DNA from: Armatimonadetes bacterium UBA1398
GTDB taxonomy: Bacteria > Armatimonadota > Zipacnadia > UBA1398
DNA: 64,000 nt
Direction: 5' to 3'
Assembly (NCBI GenBank): GCA_002305165.1
Contig: DBQI01000026.1
Coordinates: 62,169-126,168 of the forward strand
Part shown: positions 43,328 through 52,482 of the stretch, piece by piece
Position numbering within the stretch: position 1 is the first letter of the stretch
Layout: every line of letters starts with the position of its first letter
Notes under the pieces: model-generated
What the model was told of the DNA's origin: nothing
The model's database searches: none
Seen by the model: only the letters and a program-made list of their open reading frames with translations
Program-made: the position numbers and the translations under genes

Positions 43328-45697
43328 ATGGATGACAGAACCCTCGACAAGCTGGAGTTCGGCGCCATCCGGTCCGCGCTGGCGGCGGAGTGCGCCTGCT
43401 CGCTTGGCCGTGAGCGGGCTGAGGCCCTTCAGCCTGAGGGTGAGCGAGAGACCGTGACGATGCGGCTGGCGGAGACGAGCGAGGTTCGCCGGTTGGTTGA
43501 CGCGTCCGGGCCTCTGCCTCTCGGCGGCGTCTCGGACATCCGCAGCCATCTCAAGCGGTGCCGACTGGGTTCCGCGCTCTCGGGGAGCGAGCTCCTCGCG
43601 GTGGGCGACTGCCTCCGAGGCATTCGCCGGGCTAAGGCGGCTGTCGAGGCAACCCACCCGGAGGACTACCCACTGTTGCGCGATCTCGCTGCCCATCTGG
43701 GCGACCATCGCGAAGTAGAGGAGCTCATCGAGAGCGCCATCGGGCCCGAGGGCGAGGTTCTCGACAGCGCCAGCCCTTCGTTGAGGCGGCTACGGAGCCA
43801 GATCGGCATCCTCCGGAACCGCATCGAAAGCAGTATGAGGGAGTTCATAGCCCGTCACACCGATGGCTCGAAGCTGCAGGACCGCCTCGTGACGACCCGG
43901 AGAGGGAGACCCTGCGTTCCCGTCAAGGCCTCGGCGAAGAGCTCGATCCCGGGGATCGTACATGACGTGTCGAGCAGTGGGCAGACGCTGTTCGTGGAGC
44001 CGCAGGCCGTAGTGAGCCTGGGCGACGACTTACAGCGCGTGCTGAGCGCGGAGCAGGAGGAGGTGGCGCGCATCCTTCGAGAGGTCTCCGGCCAGGTGGG
44101 TGAGGTCTCGGAGGATCTTCAGCGCTCGGTGGCGGCTATAGGCATCCTGGACTTCGTCTTCGCCCGGGGCAACCTCTCCCGCCAGATGGATGCGAGCCGT
44201 CCGGAGATATCAGACGACGGGGTCCTCTGCCTGAAGAAGGCGCGTCACCCGCTCATCGCAGCCGACGCAGTGGTGCCGATCGACGTCTCGATCGGCGACG
44301 AGTACACCGTCCTGCTCATCACGGGACCCAACACGGGCGGCAAGACGGTGACACTGAAGACCGTTGGGCTTCTCTGTGCCATGGCGCACTCCGGGTTGCA
44401 CATCCCCGCTGACATGGGCAGCACCGTGCCGATGCTCTCGGGGATCTACGCGGACGTTGGGGATGAGCAGTCCATCACCCAGAACCTCTCGACGTTCTCC
44501 AGCCACATCAGCAACATCGCGCGGATCTGCAAGGTAGCCAAGCGTGGGACCCTGGTGCTGCTCGACGAGATCGGGGCGGGGACGGATCCGGGTGAGGGGG
44601 CCGCGCTTGCCCAGGCGATACTGCGCTACCTGCGCGATCGCGCGTGCCTCGTCCTCACGACGACCCACTACAACTCGCTGAAGGTGTTCGCACTGACCGA
44701 GCCCGGCATGATGAACGCCTCCGTCGAGTTCGATGGTCAGACTCTCGCGCCCACCTACCGGTTGCTCATTGGGGTGCCCGGCAGCTCGAACGCTATGAAC
44801 ATCGCTTCCCGGCTGGGCCTGCGCACGGAGATCCTTATGGAGGCCAGGGAACTGGTTGGGGAGGACGCGGTGCGCGTCGAGCGTGTCGTTACCGACTTGG
44901 AGCGCAGTCGCCGCCGCTTCGAGCGCGAGAAGGGCGACCTAGCCCACGCACGCAGTTCGGCAGAGCGGGAGTTGGAGCGGCTTCAGGAGGAGCGTGAGGA
45001 GCTTCGAGCTGAGCGGGAGAGGATCCGCAGGGAGGCGGCCGCGGATGCGCGGGAGGTGCTGCGGCAAGCGCGGGAAGAGGCGCAGGAGATCCTGCGTCAG
45101 CTACGACAGCAGGACCGTGAGGGTAGGGCCACACAGGTTGCACGCGATCGCCTACAGAGCCTTGAACGAGATGTCGCGGAACAGCTCGGGGCGCCCGCTG
45201 AGCCCAGCCTCGCAGACGAACCTGGGCCGCAGGCTAGGGCGGAGCCACTCGAGATCGGAGACACCGTCGAGCTCAAGGCGCTTGGCGGCAAGCGCGCGGT
45301 GGTCGTCGACACGGATCGGGGGGGAGGCAAGGTGCGCGTCTCCGCCGGCGGGCTTCAAATGGATGTGGATGCCGGTGAGCTTACGCAACTGGAGCCCGCG
45401 TCCGACCGCCAGATTCGCGACCAGGTAGGGGCACTCAAGGTCACGAAAGCATTGTCGGTTCCGACCGAGATCGACCTCCGCGGTCTCACCGTGGGCGAAG
45501 CCATCGACCAGGTGGAGAAGCTCTTGGATGATGCGGCTCTCGCGGAACACACGGAGATACGGCTCATCCACGGCAAGGGAACCGGGGCCCTGAAGCAGGG
45601 GTTGCGCCGTCACCTCGCAGAGGTGCCCGTAGTGCGAGCCATGTATGACGCACCCCTCAACGCTGGCGGCTCCGGCGTGACGATCGTCGAACTGTGA
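43328..45697 (+). CDS. mutS2: Endonuclease MutS2
   Basis: DNA-binding ATPase with C-terminal Smr nuclease domain, 789 residues, normal for MutS2; suppresses recombination and, in Bacillus, rescues collided ribosomes. The N-terminal core/clamp helices run to about residue 310; Walker A GPNTGGKTVT begins at 333; Walker B LLDEIGAGTDPGEG; a long coiled coil (about 515-605) with a KOW-like stretch (GDTVELKALGGKRAVVV) before the Smr domain DLRGLTVGEAIDQVEKLLD ... HGKGTGALKQGLR. MutS mismatch domain I is absent, as expected. Convergent with DUF58 module 2 at six bases distance. Confidence 0.96.
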   Translation: MDDRTLDKLEFGAIRSALAAECACSLGRERAEALQPEGERETVTMRLAETSEVRRLVDASGPLPLGGVSDIRSHLKRCRLGSALSGSELLAVGDCLRGIRRAKAAVEATHPEDYPLLRDLAAHLGDHREVEELIESAIGPEGEVLDSASPSLRRLRSQIGILRNRIESSMREFIARHTDGSKLQDRLVTTRRGRPCVPVKASAKSSIPGIVHDVSSSGQTLFVEPQAVVSLGDDLQRVLSAEQEEVARILREVSGQVGEVSEDLQRSVAAIGILDFVFARGNLSRQMDASRPEISDDGVLCLKKARHPLIAADAVVPIDVSIGDEYTVLLITGPNTGGKTVTLKTVGLLCAMAHSGLHIPADMGSTVPMLSGIYADVGDEQSITQNLSTFSSHISNIARICKVAKRGTLVLLDEIGAGTDPGEGAALAQAILRYLRDRACLVLTTTHYNSLKVFALTEPGMMNASVEFDGQTLAPTYRLLIGVPGSSNAMNIASRLGLRTEILMEARELVGEDAVRVERVVTDLERSRRRFEREKGDLAHARSSAERELERLQEEREELRAERERIRREAAADAREVLRQAREEAQEILRQLRQQDREGRATQVARDRLQSLERDVAEQLGAPAEPSLADEPGPQARAEPLEIGDTVELKALGGKRAVVVDTDRGGGKVRVSAGGLQMDVDAGELTQLEPASDRQIRDQVGALKVTKALSVPTEIDLRGLTVGEAIDQVEKLLDDAALAEHTEIRLIHGKGTGALKQGLRRHLAEVPVVRAMYDAPLNAGGSGVTIVEL

Positions 45698-45703
45698 GTC
45701 CCT

Positions 45704-47026
45704 CTATACTTGACCAGTCCGCCGAAGCAGAATGTAACGGTTCACGGCCTCAACAGTGAGGCGATCGGGGGCTACATCCATCACTGTCGCTCCCCGATTG
45801 CGAAGCTGAGCGAGCGCCACGTCTCGGTCGTAGATGACCTGCTCTGCCACGGCCCGACGGTACACATCCCGCACTTGGTCGATGGGCGCCGCCGAGGCCT
45901 CCTCGAGGGACTGGTCCCTGATGCTGATGAGGAGGGGAAGGTGTTGGCGGGTGATCGCTGACACGTGTCCGATGAGCTGGGCGCTTGCCTCTGAGTCGAT
46001 GAGGTCGGTGAACATAATGATCATGCCGCGCTTGCGGTGCTTGGACTTGAGGTAGCCGAAGGCCCGCGGGAAGTCGGGCTCAACCAGTCGGACCTGGACA
46101 TCATAGAGAGCGTCCATGAAGCGACTGATCTGCGCCTTGCCGTGCGCCGGGGGGATGAAGACGAGAGGCTCATCGGCGAAGACGAAGAGCCCAACCCTGT
46201 CCTTCCTCTCCGCCGCGACCGTCGCGATCATCAGGGCCGCGTTGATGGCCCGATCCAGCTTCGTGAGTCCGTTCGCCTCGGGGGCCATCATGCGGCCGGC
46301 ATCGATGAGGATCAGGATGTCCTTGGACCGCTCTTCCTCGTAGTTGCGCGCGATCAGCCGCCGGCGCCGTGCGGTGGCCTTCCAGTCGACCCGCCGCGCA
46401 TCGTCGCCCGGCACATACTCACGGAGGCTCTCGAACTCATCGGCCCGCTGAGCGATCCGCATCCGCTGAGGTCCCTCTCTCCGCAGCTTGATGCGGGATT
46501 CCAGGACGAAGCGGCCATAATCGACGTAGGACGGGTAGACTCTCGCGGTGCGCGCATCCACGGCTGGCTCAATCCGCCTCTGGGCGAGCATCAGGCCGAG
46601 GGGACCACGCCATCGTAGGCAGATCCAGCCTAGATCCACGGCCCCCCGACTGCGCGGATACACGGCGTACTCAACCGAGGCCTCCACGCCGGCCGCGACG
46701 ACGGTGGAGACAACCTCCGGCTGCGGCTGGAGCCTCAGGGGCACCTCGTCGCGCACCTTGACCTCAACGGGACGGTCGGAGGCGTTCGAGACGACAACCC
46801 GCACTCGGTTGCGCGCACCCACGCCGAGCCGCGCCGGGAGTTCGCGGCGGGCCGTCAGGGCGGCGCCAGGGACCATCCAGAGCGTATCGAGCAACGCCGC
46901 TCCGAGGATCAGGCCGACCACGACCCAAGGAAGCCAGGCGGCGAATCCCACGGCCACCAATGGACCGCATAGGAGCCCAGCGGCGGCGATGACGATGCCC
47001 AAGCGCGGCGTCGGGATATACCGCAA
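45704..47026 (-). CDS. DUF58 domain membrane protein (module 2)
   Basis: Membrane-anchored DUF58 protein, 440 residues; two hydrophobic stretches at the N-terminus (residues 10-55). The core motif reads FESLREYVPGDDARRVDWKATARRR, followed by a von Willebrand A-like fold with DILILIDAGRMM. It is more basic and longer than the DUF58 of module 1 and clearly a separate paralog. Last gene in a five-gene minus-strand operon (zinc-ribbon membrane protein, DUF4129, DUF4350, MoxR, DUF58). Function probably envelope assembly or protein maturation with MoxR. Confidence 0.9.
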   Translation of the reverse strand: MRYIPTPRLGIVIAAAGLLCGPLVAVGFAAWLPWVVVGLILGAALLDTLWMVPGAALTARRELPARLGVGARNRVRVVVSNASDRPVEVKVRDEVPLRLQPQPEVVSTVVAAGVEASVEYAVYPRSRGAVDLGWICLRWRGPLGLMLAQRRIEPAVDARTARVYPSYVDYGRFVLESRIKLRREGPQRMRIAQRADEFESLREYVPGDDARRVDWKATARRRRLIARNYEEERSKDILILIDAGRMMAPEANGLTKLDRAINAALMIATVAAERKDRVGLFVFADEPLVFIPPAHGKAQISRFMDALYDVQVRLVEPDFPRAFGYLKSKHRKRGMIIMFTDLIDSEASAQLIGHVSAITRQHLPLLISIRDQSLEEASAAPIDQVRDVYRRAVAEQVIYDRDVALAQLRNRGATVMDVAPDRLTVEAVNRYILLRRTGQV

Positions 47027-47037
47027 ATCGAAGCCTC

Positions 47038-47994
47038 CTACCGGGGCACCGGCACTGAGTTCACGATCGAGTCGATCGCCGCGTCAGGCGAGAGGCCATC
47101 GACCTCCGCCTCCGGCTGCAGGATGAGGCGGTGACGGAGGATAGGCACGGCCGCCTCCTTCACGTCATCGGGCACCACGAACCCACGGCCTGACTCGGCG
47201 GCCGCGGCCTTGCTAGCAATCAGCAGAAGCGCTGCTGCCCTCGGGCTTGCCCCCAGCAGGACGAAGGGCGACTGTCGGCTCGCGCGTACGACGTCCAGCA
47301 CGTACTCCATAACCGAGGGGTCCACGGTCACGGCGGTGATCTCCTGGCGGGCTGCGTCGAGCTCCTCGGGCGCGACAGCACACTGCACCCCCAGGGACTC
47401 CAGACTGTGTGGATCGACTCCTCGGTGGTGCATGTCGAGCACCCGCCACTCCTCCTCGCGGGATGGGTAATCAACAAGGCACTTGAAGAGGAAACGGTCT
47501 AATTGCGCCTCGGGCAGGGGGTAGGTTCCCTCGTGTTCGATCGGGTTCTGCGTGGCGAACACGGTGAAGGGGTGGGGCAGGGGGTACGCTTGGCCATCGA
47601 CGGTGACACGGCGCTCCTCCATCCCCTCCAGCAGAGCGGACTGGGTCTTTGCCGGCGCCCGATTCACCTCATCCGCGAGCAGGAACTGCGTGAAGATGGG
47701 ACCTCGTCGGAACTCGAACTCGCCGCGCGCGGTGTTGAAGACGCTGACACCGATGATGTCAGCGGGCATCAAGTCAGGCGTGAGCTGGACCCTCCGGAAC
47801 TCGCAGCCCACAGCATGGGCCAGTGCCTTGACGAGAAGCGTCTTGGCTGTGCCGGGCACTCCCTCGAGCAGCACGTGACCACCAGCCAGGACCGCCCGGA
47901 TGCACTGCCTGACTACTTCCTCCTGACCCAGTACGGCCTTTCCGACTTCGGCCGCCAGCCCCTCGGCGATCTCCTGCACGGTCCTCACTGACAT
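47038..47994 (-). CDS. MoxR-family AAA+ ATPase (module 2)
   Basis: MoxR-type ATPase, 318 residues. Walker A GVPGTAKT at about 44-51 with Ala in place of the usual Gly (GxxGxAKT, common in MoxR), Walker B FLLADEVNRAPAK, and sensor VFATQNPIEHEGTYPLPEAQ. It differs from the MoxR at 8.4 kb (GVGKT), so the two are not recent duplicates. Positioned between DUF4350 and DUF58 genes with 11-14 base gaps, it is very likely cotranscribed with them. Confidence 0.93.
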   Translation of the reverse strand: MSVRTVQEIAEGLAAEVGKAVLGQEEVVRQCIRAVLAGGHVLLEGVPGTAKTLLVKALAHAVGCEFRRVQLTPDLMPADIIGVSVFNTARGEFEFRRGPIFTQFLLADEVNRAPAKTQSALLEGMEERRVTVDGQAYPLPHPFTVFATQNPIEHEGTYPLPEAQLDRFLFKCLVDYPSREEEWRVLDMHHRGVDPHSLESLGVQCAVAPEELDAARQEITAVTVDPSVMEYVLDVVRASRQSPFVLLGASPRAAALLLIASKAAAAESGRGFVVPDDVKEAAVPILRHRLILQPEAEVDGLSPDAAIDSIVNSVPVPR

Positions 47995-48008
47995 GGTAGC
48001 TCCTTCTG

Positions 48009-49247
48009 TTACCTCGGCCGCTCGCCGGGTGTTGGTTTCGATGGCTGACTGACCCGAGCCAGCCGAGCTGCGGCTCGAAGCAGCGTGATGTCGTCGTCAC
48101 AGCCGCGGTCGAGGAGGTCTCTGGCCTCATCGAGGGCCTCCTCGATGTCCCGCGCCGTCATGCCCACCCGACCAGCTGCAAGGCGCGCCAGCTGGGCGTG
48201 ATCCGGATCGCCACTGGCTCGTACCGCACCGGAGAGCCGGCGGATGGCGCCTTGGTACAGTCCCCCGAGAGCGACCTCCCGGGCAGCGGCGTTGCGGTAT
48301 AACTGGGCGACGGAGTCAACGTACTCGAGCTGCGAGCGCCTGGGGGGCACGTACGGCTCCTCCGGACGACCGAAGCGGGACCCCACCGCCACCAGAACGA
48401 ACAGCACACCGATGGCAATGGCGCCCAGCACACCCAGTGCGCGGGAGCGCTGGATGAGACCGACAGGCCCCATCGGCCCCACGGAGAAACCGTGATGGTA
48501 CTCATCGAAGTACACGGCCCCCTCCGCCATCCCCGCGATGTTGCACGCTAGCACGATGTTGTCGGCCTCGGTGCATCCTGCATTCGAAACAATGTCGAGA
48601 TCGGCGATGGCGAGGATCACTCCATCCCCGAACAGGCGGCCCGCGAGCACCGTCCCAGCCTCACCGCGGGCAAGAGGCACATAGGCCGGTGCGAGTTCCA
48701 TGGTCCCGTTCAAGGGCGCGAACAGGAGACGCACGTTCTGGAGGACTCCTTCTTGTGTCAGCGGGAAGGCGTAGGAGCCCTTCTCCGGGGTGATAGCGGT
48801 GGTCACCGCGGCGGCCGTGAGGTCCATGGCCGGCCGGGCCTCCAGCAATTCAGGGAAGGGGGACGCCTCCGGCGCTTGCAGCCACGTGGAGTAGGCCGAA
48901 GCGAAGGGGAGGAAGCCGCTGTACCCGACGACGAGTTGCCCGCCGGAGTGAACCCATGACTGCAGTGCGTCCATCTCGTTGTGGGCGATTGGCTGGGTCG
49001 GATTCATCAGCCACAGTTGAGCGCAGTCCGCAGGCAGCTCCGTGAGCGGAGCCTCATGGCGGCGGACATCCATCCCGAGCCTGCGGAGAGTATTGAACAC
49101 GGCTCGGGTGCCCTGCCGCCCACCGCGGTAGCTCGAGAAGTCCGGATTGCCTTCCGCCGCTCCCCTGGACTGCACCATCGCCACCACTCCATTGGCGACG
49201 ACGAGCACCGCCGCGAGCCCGAGCACCCACTTCCATGTTCGAGACAC
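48009..49247 (-). CDS. DUF4350 membrane protein
   Basis: Membrane protein of 412 residues. One N-terminal helix (WKWVLGLAAVLVVANGVVAMV) and one near residue 290 (ALGVLGAIAIGVLFVLVAVGSRF) flank an extracytoplasmic domain that resembles DUF4350 (TRAVFNTLRRLGMDVRRHEAPL, HSGGQLVVGYSGFLP), a glutamine-amidotransferase-like fold. The cytoplasmic tail has helical LVDSVAQLYRNAAAREVAL. GTG start abuts the stop of the DUF4129 gene. Usually found between DUF4129 and MoxR genes, as here. Molecular role unknown. Confidence 0.83.
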   Translation of the reverse strand: MSRTWKWVLGLAAVLVVANGVVAMVQSRGAAEGNPDFSSYRGGRQGTRAVFNTLRRLGMDVRRHEAPLTELPADCAQLWLMNPTQPIAHNEMDALQSWVHSGGQLVVGYSGFLPFASAYSTWLQAPEASPFPELLEARPAMDLTAAAVTTAITPEKGSYAFPLTQEGVLQNVRLLFAPLNGTMELAPAYVPLARGEAGTVLAGRLFGDGVILAIADLDIVSNAGCTEADNIVLACNIAGMAEGAVYFDEYHHGFSVGPMGPVGLIQRSRALGVLGAIAIGVLFVLVAVGSRFGRPEEPYVPPRRSQLEYVDSVAQLYRNAAAREVALGGLYQGAIRRLSGAVRASGDPDHAQLARLAAGRVGMTARDIEEALDEARDLLDRGCDDDITLLRAAARLARVSQPSKPTPGERPR

Positions 49248-49997
49248 CTAGGCTCGCCCCCGCTCTGCTTCCACCAGAGGGGCAGCTCGGAGCACCAAGT
49301 CCTGGAAGGTATCAGCCGTTGCCGGCTGACCTCCGTACCAGCAGCGCTCAAAGATGCGGATGGCGCCGGAGAGGATCCTGCGCCCCTCGGATCCAGCGGG
49401 CAGTAGCCGCTCGTACTCTCGGTTCGTCCGTCCCAGTTCCACCTTGTAGTGGCCCTGCTCGGCTAGCACCAACAGCAGTGCCCAGAAGGCGTACCGCAGC
49501 GCTAGCCTGAGGTCGCCCTGCTGGTCCGCGCGTCTGGCTGCTCGGAGCGCGCGCAACGCGCTGAGGGTCAATAGCTCGTGATCGCCGGATCCCGCCACCG
49601 ACGTTCGCCTTACAACGCCCTCCAGGGCGGCATGGCGGCTGGCTCGCACCCGACGCAGAAGCCAGTAGACGATGGCACCCGTCAGCAGAAGGGCGCCCAG
49701 GACCAGAACCACCTGGACGACGCTCTCGATGACACCCATCCTCACGCCGAGGGCGCGCAGCCCACCAGCAACCCGGTCACCCAGCCACTGGATGACCGGC
49801 GCAACGCTCCTCAGGAGGCGCATAGCCAAGGCTCGCAGCAGCTCGCCCCGAGCGCGCTCGTCCCGCTGGAGCGTGTAGGTCCCTTCATCGAGTTCCGCGC
49901 GGAGGGCTGTGCGGGCGTCCTCCGGGGAGGTGGGCGCCGCCATGGCGACCTGGAGCCCTGAGGCAAGAACCGACAGAACGAGGAGTCGGGCTAGCAA
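49248..49997 (-). CDS. DUF4129 membrane protein
   Basis: Protein of 249 residues with a signal-like N-terminus (LARLLVLSVLASGLQVAMAA), a central membrane helix (VVQVVLVLGALLLTGAIVYWLL) and a cytoplasmic DUF4129 domain with LRYAFWALLLVLAEQGHYKVELGRTNREYERLL. The TTG at 49997, eight bases after the stop of the upstream gene, is the only start that fits; the open frame further upstream is antiparallel-frame noise inside the neighbouring coding sequence. Same operon as MoxR module 2. The DUF4129 region also occurs fused at the C-terminus of transglutaminases like that of module 1. Confidence 0.78.
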   Translation of the reverse strand: MLARLLVLSVLASGLQVAMAAPTSPEDARTALRAELDEGTYTLQRDERARGELLRALAMRLLRSVAPVIQWLGDRVAGGLRALGVRMGVIESVVQVVLVLGALLLTGAIVYWLLRRVRASRHAALEGVVRRTSVAGSGDHELLTLSALRALRAARRADQQGDLRLALRYAFWALLLVLAEQGHYKVELGRTNREYERLLPAGSEGRRILSGAIRIFERCWYGGQPATADTFQDLVLRAAPLVEAERGRA

Positions 49998-50004
49998 GGA
50001 GTCG

Positions 50005-51375
50005 TCATGCCCCCTCAGCGCTGGGCACCCGCACTTGCAGGTCGAAGGCCTCCTGCCGGGCCCGCGCATCGAAGTACATGAGGGTGCGGAACACCATAAG
50101 CAGTGGCACGTAGACGATGGCAGCGAGAGGCCGCAGGCTGGTTGCCAACACGCTGGCCAGCGCCGAGCCTTCGGGCAGTATGAGGCCGAAGATGGCGCGG
50201 CAGAGCACATCGACGGCTGGTTCGAGGCCCGCCTGGACGCCCACGACCACGGCGTAGGACACGAGGTACCACCAGACAATGCGACCGTAGTCCCGTCCGA
50301 TGAGTCGGAACACCCGTGGGAGGGCGTCTACAGCCCCGCGCTCTTCGAACATGACGACCGGCACTAGGTAGACGAGGAGGGGCATGATGAAAGCAAGGCC
50401 GATCCACAAGCATGAGGAGCCAGCCATGTAGGCCGCGCCGTAAACCATGCCAACGGCCACCAACTGCCAGTAGTTGCGCCGGGTGGCTCTCCACGCCTCA
50501 CGCGGATCAGGCTTCCGTCCCAGGTGGGTCTGCATCGTCAGTACCGCGGCGACTCCCCATAGCCATGGGTACGTGAGCCAGAGCACTCCATAGAACAGCA
50601 TGTTGCCGATCATCACGAGCCCGTAGGTGCCGACATCCAGGGTGTTCTCGCCAACGAGCAACGGGCCTAGCTGGCTCAGCTCCCCCGATGTCACACCCTC
50701 CCAGAGCGTCCCCAAGGCACCTGTGTCCCCTGTGATGAGGGCGATGAGGTTGGGGTTCATCCGGTACTGCGCCCACATCATCAGCGCCAAGGCGAGAGCC
50801 ATCGGCACGTGGACCACGGTAGCCGCCAACAGGAGGTCGCCGAAGTTGCGCTTCAGGATAGCGAAGGCCCGATCGAGGCACTTCGGGAGAGTCATGGGGC
50901 CCAGGTCCACGCCACCGGACCCTGGCATCTCGATGGGGCCCACTGTAGGCGCGGGCACCGGGACTGTTACCGGGGAAGCCTCCTGGCATGTAGGCGGCGG
51001 AGGGGCGGGGACAGCCGACGTAGCCGCCACTTCTGCCGCTCTGAGTGAGCTTCCGCACAGCCGGCACTGCGCCGCAGTGGCAAGGTTCGGCGCTCCGCAG
51101 GCAGGGCAGCTGGTGAGTGACGCTCCCGGCGCCGACTCCGTGGTAACCTCATCCGCGAGCGGCCGCCCGCAGCTCCTGCACACGCTGAATGTCAGGGCGT
51201 TGATGGCGCCACAATGGCGGCATCGTTGCGCGCCGTCCATGACGGGGGCCTCAGTGACGTCCACGGTGCCCTGCCGCGGCTTTGTGAGATCAGCCCCACA
51301 GTAGACACAGGACGTCCTCGGCTCACGGCCAGGCGCCGCTTCAGGCAACTCGTGTCCGCATGCTGGGCACTTCAG
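50005..51375 (-). CDS. Zinc-ribbon membrane protein, probable CTG start
   Basis: Polytopic membrane protein, about 456 residues. The N-terminus holds three zinc ribbons: CPACGHEL with CVYCGADL, CRHCGAIN with CRSCGRPL, and CPACGAPN with CRLCGSSL. A proline-rich linker (about 125-165) precedes about six hydrophobic helices to the C-terminus. The first half-ribbon (KCPACGHEL) lies upstream of TTG 51348; an in-frame TGA leaves CTG 51375 as the likely start, with GAGGAG eight bases before it. If TTG is used instead, the first ribbon would be broken (438-447 residues). Leads the DUF4129-DUF4350-MoxR-DUF58 operon. Family not recognised by name; a glycerophosphoryl-diester-phosphodiesterase-membrane-like fold is possible. 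Confidence 0.72.
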   Translation of the reverse strand: MKCPACGHELPEAAPGREPRTSCVYCGADLTKPRQGTVDVTEAPVMDGAQRCRHCGAINALTFSVCRSCGRPLADEVTTESAPGASLTSCPACGAPNLATAAQCRLCGSSLRAAEVAATSAVPAPPPPTCQEASPVTVPVPAPTVGPIEMPGSGGVDLGPMTLPKCLDRAFAILKRNFGDLLLAATVVHVPMALALALMMWAQYRMNPNLIALITGDTGALGTLWEGVTSGELSQLGPLLVGENTLDVGTYGLVMIGNMLFYGVLWLTYPWLWGVAAVLTMQTHLGRKPDPREAWRATRRNYWQLVAVGMVYGAAYMAGSSCLWIGLAFIMPLLVYLVPVVMFEERGAVDALPRVFRLIGRDYGRIVWWYLVSYAVVVGVQAGLEPAVDVLCRAIFGLILPEGSALASVLATSLRPLAAIVYVPLLMVFRTLMYFDARARQEAFDLQVRVPSAEGA

Positions 51376-51447
51376 AGCCGTGACTCCTCACTCCGCATAG
51401 TCCTCATCCTGCATCGACGTCCATCGCGCCCGAAGGACACGCGCCCG

Positions 51448-52320
51448 TCATCTCGCGAGCACTCGCTCCGGCACTCGACCTTCCCAGGATTCGGGCGCGG
51501 AGATCCCCATCAGCGCCAGCACCGTTGGCGCCGTGTCGATGACGCTCACCTGGGTCGGGATGACGTAGTTCTGATGCACTCCCACGCCGGCCACGATCCA
51601 GGGGACCCGCATGATGGTCTCGACGTACACATCGTGTCGATTGGCCTCGCCGCCATGGTCCGAGGTAATGACCATAGCGGAACGATTGGAGAGCCCGAGC
51701 CGGCTGATGGTAGTGAGCAGGCGACCGATCTGCCGATCCACCTCGAGGACAGCGTTCATGTACTGCATGGAGCCCCAGCCGTACTGGGCCCCAGCGCGCT
51801 CCAGGTCCGGAAGATGGATGAAGTACAGCGACGCGCGCAGCTCAGGGTCGCGGAGATGCTCCAGGGCGGCACTCATCACAACCTCATCGGTCTGCCCGAA
51901 GCTGAGGAATGTGCCGAAGACGCCTGCGGGGGCCAGGTGCTCAAGCTTCCGGGGCCCTACGAAGCCAGCGCAGCTTCGTCCCGCGCGTCGCGCCTCGGTG
52001 AAGATACTCGAGACGCGCATGGCGCCGAGATCGGGCCGCCATTCATCCCAGTCCACGCTGTGTCGCGACGGCGGGAGTCCGGAGACGATGGAGGCCGTCG
52101 CGGGCAGAGTCAAACTCGGCCGAACCGTGAGGGCGCGATCGGTGGACACCCCCGCCTGGACCAGACTGCGAATGTTCGGCAGGTCGAGCCTCTGTAGGTA
52201 GCGAGGCGCGCAGCCGTCGACGATCACCAGGAAGACGTGGTCGGCAGGCGTCTGCGCGGCCGCCGGGCCACAGAGACATAGCAGCGTGGCCAGCACCCCG
52301 ACGTAGGTACGCGCGTGCAT
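51448..52320 (-). CDS. Secreted type I phosphodiesterase / alkaline phosphatase superfamily protein
   Basis: Exported phosphohydrolase, 290 residues, with signal peptide VGVLATLLCLCGPAAAQ. Alkaline-phosphatase-superfamily motifs: metal-binding FLVIVDGCAPRYLQ, nucleophile Thr/Ser region RPSLTLPATASIVSGLPPSRH, and AMVITSDHGGEANRHDVYVE followed by VIDTAPTVLALMGI near the C-terminus. The family includes nucleotide pyrophosphatases and phosphoglycerate-mutase-like enzymes; substrate not determined. It is shorter than typical members (about 400), as the cap is small. Divergent from the Gfo/Idh gene across a 162-base gap. Confidence 0.85.
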   Translation of the reverse strand: MHARTYVGVLATLLCLCGPAAAQTPADHVFLVIVDGCAPRYLQRLDLPNIRSLVQAGVSTDRALTVRPSLTLPATASIVSGLPPSRHSVDWDEWRPDLGAMRVSSIFTEARRAGRSCAGFVGPRKLEHLAPAGVFGTFLSFGQTDEVVMSAALEHLRDPELRASLYFIHLPDLERAGAQYGWGSMQYMNAVLEVDRQIGRLLTTISRLGLSNRSAMVITSDHGGEANRHDVYVETIMRVPWIVAGVGVHQNYVIPTQVSVIDTAPTVLALMGISAPESWEGRVPERVLAR

Positions 52321-52482
52321 CTATACACCCCTCTCGGGGGACACAAGGGAACCGCATCAGCAGATTCATGCCCGAGTGGCGCAGGTCCTTGGCCCCGCGA
52401 CTTGAATCTAGCACATCACTAGTGTATCGGAGCCGTGTGACGGTTCATCATTGCCAGCGACACCTGGAGAGGAAGCGCGATC
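52321..52482. other. Divergent intergenic region
   Basis: Separates the phosphodiesterase (minus) and Gfo/Idh gene (plus). TTGAAT (52402-52407) with a 17-base spacer to TATCGG (52425-52430) is a weak plus-strand promoter candidate, and ACTAGT within CACTAGTG at 52418-52425 is a small palindrome. Nothing stronger is seen. Confidence 0.3.
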
